Source of the DNA: Clostridium sp.
Lineage (GTDB): Bacteria; Bacillota; Clostridia; Lachnospirales; Lachnospiraceae
DNA: 64,000 nucleotides
Direction: 5' to 3'
NCBI GenBank assembly: GCA_021770825.1
Contig: JAETQD010000009.1
Location: forward strand, 1 to 64,000
In this document: positions 6,174-15,152 of the stretch, piece after piece
How the letters are laid out: each line of letters begins with the position of its first letter
Numbering within the stretch: the stretch's first letter is position 1
The notes under the pieces: model-generated
Database searches by the model: none
Told to the model about the DNA's origin: nothing
The model's input: only the letters and a program-made list of their open reading frames with translations
Translations under genes and position numbers: made by a program

Positions 6174-7121
6174 TTATGAGGAAAGACTCCTTTGGGCCAT
6201 TTTGATGAATTCAAGGGACGCTTTTGAAATATAGCGGTTTTTCTTGCAGACAGCAGATATTTCTCTTTTTGCCAATTCCGGATTCAGTTTATAGAAAACA
6301 ACGGATTTATCCGGGGGATTTCTTTTTACAACATTATCTGTGATGAAAGCAATTCCAAGTTCCTCTCTTACAAAATGGTAGGATGTGATGAGCTGGTCCA
6401 GATAAAAGCGTATCTGTGGTGTAAAATCAGAGAGGGAGCAGAGCTTCATGGCTCTTTCATAGGTAATGGATTCGGGCCTTAAAAGAAGGAATGGCTCTTC
6501 TGAAAACTTTTCCAATGGGACCGTTGGAAAAGAATCCTTAAGATGGATGTTTTGGCATATTTCATGGTGAGTCAATGCGTAGGAGGTCAGTGATTCATTG
6601 ACGGAATATGATTTTGGCACGGCCAGAAGAAAGTAATCATCCAGCAGGGGACGGACGGAAAACATTCCATTGTCGAAATCCATGGGGTCAATAATAACAT
6701 CTAGTTCTTCGTTAAGAAGTTTGTTTTTTAAAACCAGGGATGGGGCTTCTCTTACATCAATCTGAATCCCGGGATACTGGCTGGAGAAGGAAGAAATCAA
6801 CGGAAGAGCGATTTGCGATAAGATAAAGTTGGAGGCACCAAGACGAATGGTTCCCGTTTTCAGGTCGGAAAGATCGTTACAGTAACGCCGCAGGGAAGTT
6901 TCTATGTTTTTTATTTGTTCGATGCTGTCAATGTAGGCTTTTCCGGCTTCCGTCAATGTGATGGAAGCAGAGGTACGTTCAAAAATAGGCTGGCCAAGCT
7001 CCTTTTCTTCTTTTTTTACAGCAATGCTCAAGGCTGGCTGTGTCAAATACAAATTTTTTGCAGCCTTTGAAAAGCTGCCGGTTTTATACACTTCATAAAT
7101 ATAATCCATGGACTGGAACAT
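6174..7121 (-). CDS. LysR-family transcriptional regulator
   Basis: This 315-residue regulator has the usual N-terminal winged helix-turn-helix (residues 1-60; YEVYKTGSFSKAAKNLYLTQPALSIAVKKEEKELGQPIFER) and a C-terminal effector domain with two periplasmic-binding-like lobes from about 90 to 300. It is transcribed away from a TauE/SafE-type exporter gene with about 106 bp between the starts, the classical arrangement in which a LysR protein controls its neighbour and itself. The ligand is probably whatever the exporter carries, perhaps a sulfur compound or small organic acid; this is inference. The family assignment is certain. Confidence 0.93.
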   Translation of the reverse strand: MFQSMDYIYEVYKTGSFSKAAKNLYLTQPALSIAVKKEEKELGQPIFERTSASITLTEAGKAYIDSIEQIKNIETSLRRYCNDLSDLKTGTIRLGASNFILSQIALPLISSFSSQYPGIQIDVREAPSLVLKNKLLNEELDVIIDPMDFDNGMFSVRPLLDDYFLLAVPKSYSVNESLTSYALTHHEICQNIHLKDSFPTVPLEKFSEEPFLLLRPESITYERAMKLCSLSDFTPQIRFYLDQLITSYHFVREELGIAFITDNVVKRNPPDKSVVFYKLNPELAKREISAVCKKNRYISKASLEFIKMAQRSLSS

Positions 7122-7148
7122 TTGATTACCTCATAAAATAGTTTTATT

Positions 7149-7180
7149 AATTTGATTAATATTATAAATTTGATTATAAA
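7149..7180 (+). promoter_or_regulatory. Promoter and LysR-site candidate for the TauE gene
   Basis: TTGATT (7152-7157), a 17-bp spacer and TATAAA (7175-7180) form a good sigma-A promoter. A 10-bp direct repeat AATTTGATTA overlaps both boxes (7149-7158 and 7167-7176), which makes it a plausible site for the divergent LysR protein. Confidence 0.6.
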
Positions 7181-7227
7181 GGAAAACTATGCTATGTTCA
7201 AGTGGCATCATAGAAAGGGGTAAAATT

Positions 7228-7998
7228 ATGAATTATATGACGACACTTTTAATTATATGTCCGGTGTTCTTTGTTGCAGGAATCATTGATTCCATTGGAG
7301 GAGGAGGAGGTCTCATTGCACTTCCCACCTATCTGATGATTGGACTTCCCATCCGGACAGCCTATGGATGTAATAAGCTGCAGGCTGGTCTTGGAAATCT
7401 TGTTTCTGCCATTAAGTATTTCCGTAATAATATGGTGGATTTGAAGATCGCTTTGATTTCTGCCGTGACTGCCATGACAGGCGCATATTTTGGGACGAAG
7501 ATTATTTTTATTCTTCCGGAGGAAACCATACAGAAGGCCATTACGGTGGCGCTTCCCATTATTGCTTTGGTAATGGTGCTCAGAAAAACAGATGCCAGAA
7601 ATATTATTATGAAAAGTGATATTTCAAAGAAGACAATTATGCAGGCGTTGATTGTCGGCATTGTTATGGGATTTTATAACAGCCTTTTTGGGCCGGGAAT
7701 TGGTACGGTGGCAATCATTGCTTTCACGATGATTATGCATTATGATGCCAGAGTGGCTTCTGGAAATGGAAAGGTTTTGATTGTTCTTACCAATGCCATA
7801 GCACTGGTAAGCTATGTGAGAACCGGAAATGTGGCATATGAGATTGCAGGACCGGCTGCGGTTTCTGCCATTTTAGGAAATTTGATTGGAGTTAATCTGG
7901 CCATTAAAAAAGGTGAGAAGATCATTAAGCCTGTGATGTTAGTAATTGTAATTCTTACGGTGATTAAGTTTGCATGGGAGAACCAGCTCTGGGGATAA
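7228..7998 (+). CDS. TauE/SafE-family membrane exporter
   Basis: This 256-residue integral membrane protein has about eight hydrophobic segments. The family signature near the N terminus is visible (FVAGIIDSIGGGGGLIALPTYL), with its second-half counterpart (GFYNSLFGPGIGTVAIIAF). TauE/SafE proteins move sulfite, sulfoacetate or other small anions across the membrane. I start it at 7228 because AAAGGGG lies 7 nt upstream; the longer frame from 7189 lacks a site. It is divergent from the LysR gene, which probably regulates it. The substrate cannot be told from sequence. Confidence 0.9.
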   Translation: MNYMTTLLIICPVFFVAGIIDSIGGGGGLIALPTYLMIGLPIRTAYGCNKLQAGLGNLVSAIKYFRNNMVDLKIALISAVTAMTGAYFGTKIIFILPEETIQKAITVALPIIALVMVLRKTDARNIIMKSDISKKTIMQALIVGIVMGFYNSLFGPGIGTVAIIAFTMIMHYDARVASGNGKVLIVLTNAIALVSYVRTGNVAYEIAGPAAVSAILGNLIGVNLAIKKGEKIIKPVMLVIVILTVIKFAWENQLWG

Positions 7999-8047
7999 TT
8001 TCTTTATTGCAAAATAGTTACACTTTTATTAATTCTTTTACGGTCAC

Positions 8048-8076
8048 TTGTACTTGAGAAAAGCTGATGTTAGAAT
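8048..8076 (+). promoter_or_regulatory. Promoter of the lipoprotein-decarboxylase pair
   Basis: TTGTAC (8048-8053), a 17-bp spacer and TAGAAT (8071-8076), 20 bp before the lipoprotein start codon. Confidence 0.55.
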
Positions 8077-8096
8077 GAAAACAGGATGGTGATTGT

Positions 8097-9362
8097 ATGA
8101 GAAGATGGATGATATTTTTATGCCTTTGCTTCCTGCTTTTTGGTTGTGCCAGTGGAGGGCAAAAGAATGAGGCGGCAGCAGAAATTTCTGGTGAGCGGGA
8201 AGAAATAACAGAGGAAACGGCAGGGAATTTCCCGGATGAACTGGAGAATCAGGAAAAGATTATCTTATCTTTGGAGAAGTTTGAAAGCGGGCTGGAATTT
8301 TCATATATGGATGACAGTCTTGCAGAGTCTTATGGAGAGCCGCTGAAAGATTCTTATGATTTTGTGGGACGTGTGACGGCGGACGGTATAGGATACGTGA
8401 TAGGGTTTAAAAAGGGAGAAAGCAGTTTGCTGGACGGACTCAGTATTTATGGAAAGGACGATTATATCGAAGCAGCAGTCTGGAGTGAACAGGAGGAGGA
8501 ATATAAACCCGTCTATACATTTAAAACCATAAACAGTCTTCTCCAGGGAGGCAGCAAAAGCCAGCTTTTGTATCTTCAGCCCATTGACATGGCAACTCCG
8601 GAGGAGATTGAAGAGGCATTTTTTTACCAGTACTGCAATGGGGCACAGGGAGTCGAATATGCAGAGGATGTGTATGACAGAGGTGTTCGGTTTACTCCTC
8701 CGGATACAGGCGCATACCTTCTTGTGAACCGGTATGAAAATGGAATCCGGAGATTTGAATATGTGGCGCTGACAAAGGAGGAAGAAACTAAAATACTGGA
8801 ATCGGATGAGATGATTTTGCCGGAGTTATATGGAAAAGATGGCCTGGAATTCTTTGTGAGTCAGGAAACTTATGAGGAAATGGAGATCGAAGAGGGGACG
8901 ATCACGATGCCTGCCCTGAAAATTGCAGAGGATAAGTGTCGGTTTCAGGTGACAGATATTTCAGAAATCCATGATATTGTGAAGGCAGAAATGAGATATT
9001 ACGGAAAAAGAGAAGGGGATGGGAATGGAATTACCCTGCTTTTTGCCGTGGATTTAATGGATGAAAAACAGCTTTCAGAGCTTTCAGATCTTCTGTCCGG
9101 CGCAGAGCCAGCACAGGAGGGAAAGTGCCCTTATGGCGGGGTTATTACTTTAAAGAGACAGGACGGAACGGAGATTACAGTGAGCCTGGCAGCAGATGGA
9201 TGCGATGGATTTGTTCTGGGAAGCCATGGGATATATTCTCTGGGAAAGGATGGAATGGAGCAGGTCTGGAAGATGTTTATGGAGCCCAGGTTTGAAAAAT
9301 ATATGACATGGAACAGATTGGATCAGGAAACAGGAGAGGCTTCCGGTCCCGGAGAGGGTTAA
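8097..9362 (+). CDS. Predicted lipoprotein of unknown function
   Basis: This 421-residue protein opens with a lipoprotein signal, MRRWMIFLCLCFLLFGC, with the lipobox LLFGC at residues 13-17, so it should be anchored on the outer face of the membrane. An acidic, low-complexity linker (about 20-60) leads to a domain I do not recognise. Cysteines are few and no catalytic motif stands out. It is followed after 1 bp by the decarboxylase gene, so the two are co-transcribed and probably translationally coupled, but a functional link is not evident. Confident as a lipoprotein; function unknown. Confidence 0.8.
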   Translation: MRRWMIFLCLCFLLFGCASGGQKNEAAAEISGEREEITEETAGNFPDELENQEKIILSLEKFESGLEFSYMDDSLAESYGEPLKDSYDFVGRVTADGIGYVIGFKKGESSLLDGLSIYGKDDYIEAAVWSEQEEEYKPVYTFKTINSLLQGGSKSQLLYLQPIDMATPEEIEEAFFYQYCNGAQGVEYAEDVYDRGVRFTPPDTGAYLLVNRYENGIRRFEYVALTKEEETKILESDEMILPELYGKDGLEFFVSQETYEEMEIEEGTITMPALKIAEDKCRFQVTDISEIHDIVKAEMRYYGKREGDGNGITLLFAVDLMDEKQLSELSDLLSGAEPAQEGKCPYGGVITLKRQDGTEITVSLAADGCDGFVLGSHGIYSLGKDGMEQVWKMFMEPRFEKYMTWNRLDQETGEASGPGEG

Positions 9363-9363
9363 A

Positions 9364-10830
9364 ATGGAAAAGGACAGGGAACGGCTGTTAGACAGGCTGA
9401 AACGGTATGGGGAGTCGGATATGTACCCGTTTCATATGCCGGGACATAAGAGACAGGAAATAAAGGATGAATGTGCAGATGGATTTCCAAATCCCTATGC
9501 CATTGATATTACGGAAATTGATGGGTTCGATAATCTTCACCATGCAGAGGGGATACTGAAAGATTCCATGGAACAGGCAGCAAAAATTTACGGAGCTGAC
9601 CATACCTATTATCTGGTAAACGGAAGTACCTGCGGAATTCTTGGCGCTGTCTGCGGGTGCACCAGAAACGGAGGAAAGATTCTTATGGCACGAAACTGCC
9701 ATAAGGCAGCCTATCACGGGCTTATTTTAAACAGGCTGACTCCGGTGTATTTATATCCGAAGTTTTTGAAAGGATTTGGTATCAATGGGGGAATCTGCCC
9801 GGAGGATGTGAGAGAGGCTTTAGAGAATGACAGGGAGATTGAGGCTGTACTTCTGGTGTCGCCCACATATGAGGGGATTGTTTCAGATATTGAGGCCATT
9901 GCAGAGATTGTGCATGAATATGAAATTCCCTTGATTGTAGATGAGGCCCATGGAGCACATTTTCCGTTTTCTGATGGAAAAGAATTCCCGGAATCGGCGC
10001 TGCAACGGGGAGCTGATGTGGTGATACAAAGTTTACATAAAACATTGCCGTCTTTTACACAGACGGCTGTTTTGCATATAAAAGGGAATTTGGCGGACAG
10101 AGAAAACATTGAACGGTATCTGGGGATGTTCCAGAGTTCCAGTCCTTCTTATGTTTTCATGGCGGCCATGGAACGGTGTATTTTTTATATGGACGGCGCT
10201 GGAAGGGAACGGATGAAGGCGTATGGGAAACAGATGGGGCAGTTTTTTGAACATGTAAAAAAGTACCAGGTGCTTAAAGTTTTGGATAAAAGGATTGTCT
10301 CGGAGCCTTCCGTTTATGACTGGGATCAATCAAAGGTTGTGGTGTCTGTGAAAGGCGTCAAAGGAGTGGACGGAGAATGGCTGGGTGACAGGCTGAGAAG
10401 GAAGTATCACCTGGAGATGGAAATGTGCGCGCCGGATTATGTGATTGCCATGACCTCTGTTATGGACCGCGAAGAGGGACTTGTCCGGCTTCAGAATGCG
10501 CTTACAGAAATTGATCATCAGTTAAGTGAGGGAAATTTAAATGAAATGGGGAAAACTCCGTTTTTAGGGTTTCCAAGGGCTAAAATGGCCATTTCACCTG
10601 CCATGGCCATGGATAACAGGGGAGAAAGAAGGCAGTTATTTGAAAGCGCCGGAATGGTTTCAAAGGAGTTTCTGTATTTGTATCCGCCGGGTATCCCGCT
10701 TCTTGCACCGGGAGAGATTATTACAAACGAAATTTTATCAACAGTTTCCTGGTACAGGACGTCGGGATTTTCTGTCCAGGGGCTTTCGGATCATTCTCTT
10801 TCTTCAATAATAACGGTTGCGGAGCAATGA
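9364..10830 (+). CDS. Orn/Lys/Arg decarboxylase family PLP enzyme
   Basis: This 488-residue PLP-dependent enzyme is of the short Gram-positive type (as in B. subtilis SpeA/YaaO). The family motifs are in order: HMPGHKR near residue 24, VNGSTCGILGA around 85-95, DEAHGAHFPF around 195-204, and SLHKT with the PLP-binding lysine K226. A C-terminal lobe carries PPGIPLLAPGE. These enzymes make agmatine, cadaverine or putrescine by decarboxylating basic amino acids; the substrate cannot be fixed here. In B. subtilis a homologue (yaaO) also sits upstream of the tmk-holB-yaaT block, as this one does, so the neighbourhood is conserved. Confidence 0.9.
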   Translation: MEKDRERLLDRLKRYGESDMYPFHMPGHKRQEIKDECADGFPNPYAIDITEIDGFDNLHHAEGILKDSMEQAAKIYGADHTYYLVNGSTCGILGAVCGCTRNGGKILMARNCHKAAYHGLILNRLTPVYLYPKFLKGFGINGGICPEDVREALENDREIEAVLLVSPTYEGIVSDIEAIAEIVHEYEIPLIVDEAHGAHFPFSDGKEFPESALQRGADVVIQSLHKTLPSFTQTAVLHIKGNLADRENIERYLGMFQSSSPSYVFMAAMERCIFYMDGAGRERMKAYGKQMGQFFEHVKKYQVLKVLDKRIVSEPSVYDWDQSKVVVSVKGVKGVDGEWLGDRLRRKYHLEMEMCAPDYVIAMTSVMDREEGLVRLQNALTEIDHQLSEGNLNEMGKTPFLGFPRAKMAISPAMAMDNRGERRQLFESAGMVSKEFLYLYPPGIPLLAPGEIITNEILSTVSWYRTSGFSVQGLSDHSLSSIITVAEQ

Positions 10831-10846
10831 GAATTTATGATACAAT
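10817..10846 (+). promoter_or_regulatory. Possible internal promoter before the kinase gene
   Basis: TTGCGG (10817-10822), an 18-bp spacer and TACAAT (10841-10846), starting inside the end of the decarboxylase gene. It would let the housekeeping genes downstream be expressed separately. Confidence 0.4.
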
Positions 10847-10891
10847 GAAGAGTAATATGTATCACAGTGAAAGGAAAGCAGGGCAGCAGTT

Positions 10892-11467
10892 ATGGGCAGG
10901 ATTTATTACATCATGGGGAAAAGCGCCACTGGAAAGGATACGGTATATAAGGAGCTTTTAAAGCGTTGTCCGTCTCTTAAAACCATTGTTCCCTATACCA
11001 CACGTCCGATTCGTGAAGGGGAGACCAATGGGGTGGAATATTTTTTCACGTCCGCCGGGGAGCTAAAACGGCTTAAGGAGGCGGGGAAGGTGATTGAATC
11101 CCGTACTTATCAGACGGTTATGGGGCCATGGAGCTATTTTACTGTGGATGATGCCCAGTTTGATTTGCATGGAAGAAATTTTTATTTGATGATTGGCACG
11201 CTGGAATCCTATGAGAAGATGTGCCTGTACTTTGGAAAGGATGCCCTGGTTCCCATTTACATAGAGGTTCCCGACGGTTTGCGGCTTCTCAGGGCCGTGG
11301 AACGGGAGGAAGTGCAGAAATCTCCCAACTACCGGGAGGTGTGCAGGCGGTATCTGGCCGATGAGGAGGACTTTTCTGAGGAGAATTTAAAACGGCTCCA
11401 GATTGGAAAACGGTTTTTGAATCTGAACCTGGGTCAGTGCCTGGAAGATATTTTAAAGGAAATATAA
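10892..11467 (+). CDS. Guanylate-kinase-like nucleotide kinase
   Basis: This 191-residue kinase has a P-loop GKSATGKDT at residues 9-17 and the guanylate kinase signature TTRPIREGETNGVEYFF at about 37-53, which binds GMP. The usual strand with the DVQGA motif after the GMP region is replaced by FYLMIGTLES, so the protein is a divergent member. It would phosphorylate GMP (or a related nucleotide) with ATP. It occupies the slot filled by thymidylate kinase (tmk) in the equivalent Bacillus order yaaO-tmk-holB-yaaT. A typical gmk may exist elsewhere in the genome, so the exact substrate is open. Confidence 0.82.
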   Translation: MGRIYYIMGKSATGKDTVYKELLKRCPSLKTIVPYTTRPIREGETNGVEYFFTSAGELKRLKEAGKVIESRTYQTVMGPWSYFTVDDAQFDLHGRNFYLMIGTLESYEKMCLYFGKDALVPIYIEVPDGLRLLRAVEREEVQKSPNYREVCRRYLADEEDFSEENLKRLQIGKRFLNLNLGQCLEDILKEI

Positions 11468-11525
11468 TGTTCTTTTTTTCAAAGAATGTTTGTGCTATAC
11501 TGGATAGAAGATTGGAGGGATGAGT

Positions 11526-12530
11526 ATGCCTGAGGGAACAGTGACAAGCTTTCAAGATATCCTTGGCAATGAAATGGTCAAGGAACATTTTAAAAGGGCC
11601 ATAGAAAATCATAAAATATCCCATGCATACATTTTAACGGGTGAGGCAGGAATGGGAAGAAAGTCCATTGCCAATGCATTTGCCATGACCCTTTTGTGTG
11701 AAAAGGGACAGAGTGAACCGTGCATGGTGTGCCATTCCTGCAAGCAGGTGCTGGGCGGAAATCATCCTGATCTGATCTATGTAACTCATGAGAAACCGGG
11801 AAGTATTGGTGTGGATGATATCCGTGAACAGATCAATGATACGATCATGATCCGCCCGTACAGCAGTTATTATAAGATTTATATTGTGGACGAGGCGGAG
11901 AAAATGACCGTTCAGGCCCAAAATGCTCTTCTTAAGACCATTGAAGAGCCGCCGTCCTATGCTGTGATTATTTTGATTACCACAAATCAGGAGGCATTTC
12001 TGCCGACGATTCTTTCCAGATGCGTGCAGCTAAAGCTTAAGCCCCTGAAGGATTTTACGGTAAAAAGCTATCTGACAGAGCACCTGAAGGTTCCGGAAAG
12101 GGAAGCGGAAATCTGTGCAGCCTTTGCAAGGGGAAACTTGGGAAAGGCCATCCATCTGGCCTCATCCGATGAGTTTAAAGAGCTGTACCAGAAGGTCATG
12201 GTAATCTTAAAGAACGTGGAAACCATGGATATTGTCATGCTTTTGGACTGTATCCGGGAAATGAAGGAGCAGAACTTTGAAATCAGGGAGGTTCTGGATT
12301 TGATGCAGCTTTGGTACCGGGATGTGTTAATGTACAAGGTGACCAAAGACATGAATCTTCTGATTTTCAAGGATGAATATAAATTGATTAATGGGATGGG
12401 ACAGAAGAAAGACTATGCCGGTCTGGAGCAGATTTTGGCCGCCATTGATACGGCAAGAACCAGACTGGATGCCAATGTAAATATGGAATTGGTGATGGAA
12501 CTTTTGCTTCTTAGCATGAAAAACCCGTAA
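11526..12530 (+). CDS. holB: DNA polymerase III delta' subunit
   Basis: A 334-residue clamp-loader ATPase-fold subunit. The P-loop-like GEAGMGRKS is near residue 40, a zinc-binding cluster with CMVCHSC near 67-73, and the DEAEKMT and LLKTIEEPP motifs around 120-140. It opens the sliding clamp together with the delta and gamma/tau subunits during DNA replication. I chose the ATG at 11526 because GGAGG lies 7 nt before it; the ATG at 11520 touches that site. It is followed by ricT in the conserved Firmicutes order. Confidence 0.93.
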   Translation: MPEGTVTSFQDILGNEMVKEHFKRAIENHKISHAYILTGEAGMGRKSIANAFAMTLLCEKGQSEPCMVCHSCKQVLGGNHPDLIYVTHEKPGSIGVDDIREQINDTIMIRPYSSYYKIYIVDEAEKMTVQAQNALLKTIEEPPSYAVIILITTNQEAFLPTILSRCVQLKLKPLKDFTVKSYLTEHLKVPEREAEICAAFARGNLGKAIHLASSDEFKELYQKVMVILKNVETMDIVMLLDCIREMKEQNFEIREVLDLMQLWYRDVLMYKVTKDMNLLIFKDEYKLINGMGQKKDYAGLEQILAAIDTARTRLDANVNMELVMELLLLSMKNP

Positions 12531-12581
12531 CTGTGAGGGTACTGAACAGTTACAAAAACCCATCGTAAGGAGATAGAAGGA

Positions 12582-13493
12582 ATGACAAAAGTAATCGGAG
12601 TTCGTTTCCGCAAAGCAGGAAAAGTATATTATTTCAGTCCCGGAGAGATGGAAATTAAAACCGGGGAACATGTAATCGTTGAGACGGCCAGGGGCGTAGA
12701 GTACGGGTATGTGGTTCTGGGAACCCATGAAGTGGACGATAAGAAGGTGATTCAGCCCTTAAAGCCTGTGATTCGTATGGCCACAGAGGCCGATGAGGAG
12801 ATCGAAAAGAAGAACAAGGAAAAGGAAAAAGAGGCCTTTAAAATCTGTCTGGAGAAGATTAAAAAGCATGAGCTGGAAATGAAGCTCATTGATACGGAAT
12901 ATACTTTTGATAATAATAAGGTGCTGTTTTACTTTACGGCTGACGGAAGAATTGATTTCCGCGAGCTGGTAAAGGATTTGGCTTCTGTGTTTAAAACAAG
13001 GATTGAGTTAAGGCAGATCGGCGTCAGGGATGAGACAAAAATTGTCGGCGGAATTGGTATCTGCGGACGGCCTCTGTGCTGTGCCTCTTATCTTTCCGAA
13101 TTTATTCCGGTTTCCATTAAGATGGCCAAGGAGCAGAATCTTTCTCTGAATCCTACTAAAATTTCCGGTGTCTGCGGACGGCTTATGTGCTGCTTAAAGT
13201 ATGAGGAAGAGACGTACGAAGAGTTAAACGGCAGACTTCCCAATATTGGTGATTATGTGACTACGGACGATGGCTTGAAGGGCGAGGTTCACAGCGTCAG
13301 CATTCTCCGCCAGTTTGTAAAGGTTATTGTTACCATAAACGGAGACGAAAAGGAAATCCGGGAATATAAGGTGGGGCAGTTGAGATTCCGTCCCAAGAGA
13401 AAAAAAGAGAAGGTCAATATCAACGATGCGGAGTTAAAGCAGTTGGAGGCCCTGGAGAAAAAGGAAGGAAAATCGAAGCTCGATGACAACTAA
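12582..13493 (+). CDS. ricT: PSP1-domain protein RicT (YaaT)
   Basis: This 303-residue protein matches the RicT/YaaT family. The N terminus (TKVIGVRFRKAGKVYYF) leads into the PSP1 domain; the conserved cysteine motifs ICGRPLCCA (about 163-171) and CGRLMCCLKYEEE (about 195-207) are the ligands used with RicA and RicF to bind iron-sulfur clusters. In Bacillus the Ric complex guides RNase Y processing and affects sporulation and competence. It follows holB by 51 bp with an AAGGAG site and overlaps the next gene by 11 nt. Confidence 0.93.
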   Translation: MTKVIGVRFRKAGKVYYFSPGEMEIKTGEHVIVETARGVEYGYVVLGTHEVDDKKVIQPLKPVIRMATEADEEIEKKNKEKEKEAFKICLEKIKKHELEMKLIDTEYTFDNNKVLFYFTADGRIDFRELVKDLASVFKTRIELRQIGVRDETKIVGGIGICGRPLCCASYLSEFIPVSIKMAKEQNLSLNPTKISGVCGRLMCCLKYEEETYEELNGRLPNIGDYVTTDDGLKGEVHSVSILRQFVKVIVTINGDEKEIREYKVGQLRFRPKRKKEKVNINDAELKQLEALEKKEGKSKLDDN

Positions 13494-14220
13494 GCTTAAG
13501 GAAAACGAGCGTCTGGATGATTTGCAGAGAAATAATCTTAAGATTATCCAGAAAACAGATGGATTCTGCTTTGGCATGGATGCGGTGCTGCTTTCCGGCT
13601 TTGCTTTTGTGAAGGAAGGGGAGCGGGCTCTGGATTTGGGGACCGGAACAGGAATTATTCCTCTTCTGCTTTACGCAAAGACAAAAGGGGAACATTTTAT
13701 GGCCCTGGAAATCCAGGAGGAGATCGCTGACATGGCGGCCAGAAGTGTTTCGCTTAACCATCTGGAAGAAAAAATTGAGATTGTAAAGGGAGATATTAAG
13801 GAAGCCAGCCGGATTTTCGGAGCGGCTTCCTTTGATGTCGTTACTACAAATCCACCCTATATGAATGATGCCCACGGGCTTAAAAACCCCACGGAGGTGA
13901 AAGCCATCTCCAGACATGAGGTGCTCTGTACACTGGAAGACGTGGTCCGGGAGGGGGCAAAGGTCCTAAAGCCAGGGGGGCGGATGTACATGGTTCACAG
14001 GCCCCATAGACTCATTGAAATTCTTGGAACCATGACGAAGTATAAGCTGGAACCAAAACGGATGAAATTTGTTCATCCATTCCAGAATAAGGAGGCCAAT
14101 ATGGTGTTAATTGAGGCAGTCCGCGGCGGCGGTGCGTTCCTTAAGCTGGAGGCCCCCATTGTGGTTTATAAGGAACCAGGGGTTTATACGGATGAAATTT
14201 ATGATATTTACGGGTATTGA
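13483..14220 (+). CDS. trmN6: tRNA1(Val) adenine-N6-methyltransferase
   Basis: This 245-residue SAM-dependent methyltransferase corresponds to YabB/TrmN6. Motif I (LDLGTGTGIIPLLL) is near residue 47 and the catalytic NPPY motif is in TTNPPYMND at about 124-132, the signature of N6-adenine methylation. The enzyme modifies A37 of tRNA-Val in homologues. The start overlaps the end of ricT by 11 nt, so translation is coupled. The gene order holB-ricT-trmN6-rsmI supports the call. Confidence 0.9.
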   Translation: MTTKLKENERLDDLQRNNLKIIQKTDGFCFGMDAVLLSGFAFVKEGERALDLGTGTGIIPLLLYAKTKGEHFMALEIQEEIADMAARSVSLNHLEEKIEIVKGDIKEASRIFGAASFDVVTTNPPYMNDAHGLKNPTEVKAISRHEVLCTLEDVVREGAKVLKPGGRMYMVHRPHRLIEILGTMTKYKLEPKRMKFVHPFQNKEANMVLIEAVRGGGAFLKLEAPIVVYKEPGVYTDEIYDIYGY

Positions 14221-14260
14221 TTCTTAAAGGTCATGGCAAGCGGCTGAAAGGAGGAGACAC

Positions 14261-15106
14261 ATGGCGGGAAAATTATATTTGTGTGCAACGCCCATCGGGA
14301 ATCTGGATGATATTACTCTCAGGGTTTTAAATACATTGAAAGAAGTGGATTTGATTGCGGCAGAGGATACACGCCACAGTATCAAACTCCTGAATCATTT
14401 TGACATTAAAACACCCATGACCAGCTATCATGAGTTCAACAAGGTGGAAAAAGCCAGATATCTTGTGGAAAAGATGCAGGAAGGAACCAATGTGGCGTTG
14501 ATTACCGATGCCGGAACACCGGGAATTTCAGATCCCGGAGAAGAACTGGTGAAGCAGTGCTATGAGGCGGGGATTGAGCTTACGTCTCTTCCTGGTCCGG
14601 CAGCCTGTATTACGGCTCTTACCATGTCCGGAATGGCCACCAGACGGTTTGCCTTTGAGGCATTTCTGCCTTCCGATAAAAAGGAAAAGCTGCGGATTCT
14701 GGAAGAGCTTAAAAATGAGACCAGAACCATTATCCTTTACGAAGCCCCTCACAGACTTGTGAGGACTCTTACAGAGCTTTTGGAGGCGTTGGGAGACCGG
14801 AGAATTTCCATTTGCAGGGAGCTTACGAAAAAATATGAGACAGTGTTTTGCACCACATTTTCCGAAGCCCTGGCCTATTATGAGGCGGAAGAGCCCAAGG
14901 GGGAATGCGTGATTGTTGTGGAGGGAAAAAACCCGGAGGAAATCCAGAGAGAGAAGGAACAAACCTGGGAATCCATGCCCATTGAGGAACATATGGAAAA
15001 ATATCTTTCCGAAGGCATGGACAGGAAGGAAGCCATGAAACAGGTGGCGAAGGACCGGGGAATCAGTAAAAGGGATGTGTACCAGTACCTGACCAATTTA
15101 AGATAA
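14261..15106 (+). CDS. rsmI: 16S rRNA 2'-O-ribose C1402 methyltransferase
   Basis: This 281-residue SAM-dependent enzyme has the clear RsmI pattern: LYLCATPIGNLDDIT at the N terminus, IAAEDTRHS near residue 36, ITDAGTPGISDPG near 80-92, and LPGPAACITAL near 108. It methylates the ribose of C1402 in the decoding centre of 16S rRNA. The C-terminal 50 residues (SMPIEEHMEKYL...GISKRDVYQYL) form the small helical domain common in Firmicutes. It ends the housekeeping block and is followed by a strong terminator. Confidence 0.95.
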   Translation: MAGKLYLCATPIGNLDDITLRVLNTLKEVDLIAAEDTRHSIKLLNHFDIKTPMTSYHEFNKVEKARYLVEKMQEGTNVALITDAGTPGISDPGEELVKQCYEAGIELTSLPGPAACITALTMSGMATRRFAFEAFLPSDKKEKLRILEELKNETRTIILYEAPHRLVRTLTELLEALGDRRISICRELTKKYETVFCTTFSEALAYYEAEEPKGECVIVVEGKNPEEIQREKEQTWESMPIEEHMEKYLSEGMDRKEAMKQVAKDRGISKRDVYQYLTNLR

Positions 15107-15110
15107 TAAA

Positions 15111-15147
15111 AATACCAGCCGCAGCAATTGTTTGGCTGGTATTTTTT
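15111..15147. terminator. Bidirectional terminator between rsmI and the ECF gene
   Basis: Perfect 10-bp arms AATACCAGCC and GGCTGGTATT, followed by a T run on one side and an A run on the other. It closes both the rsmI transcript and the leftward ECF-amidohydrolase transcript. Confidence 0.88.
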
Positions 15148-15152
15148 ATTGA

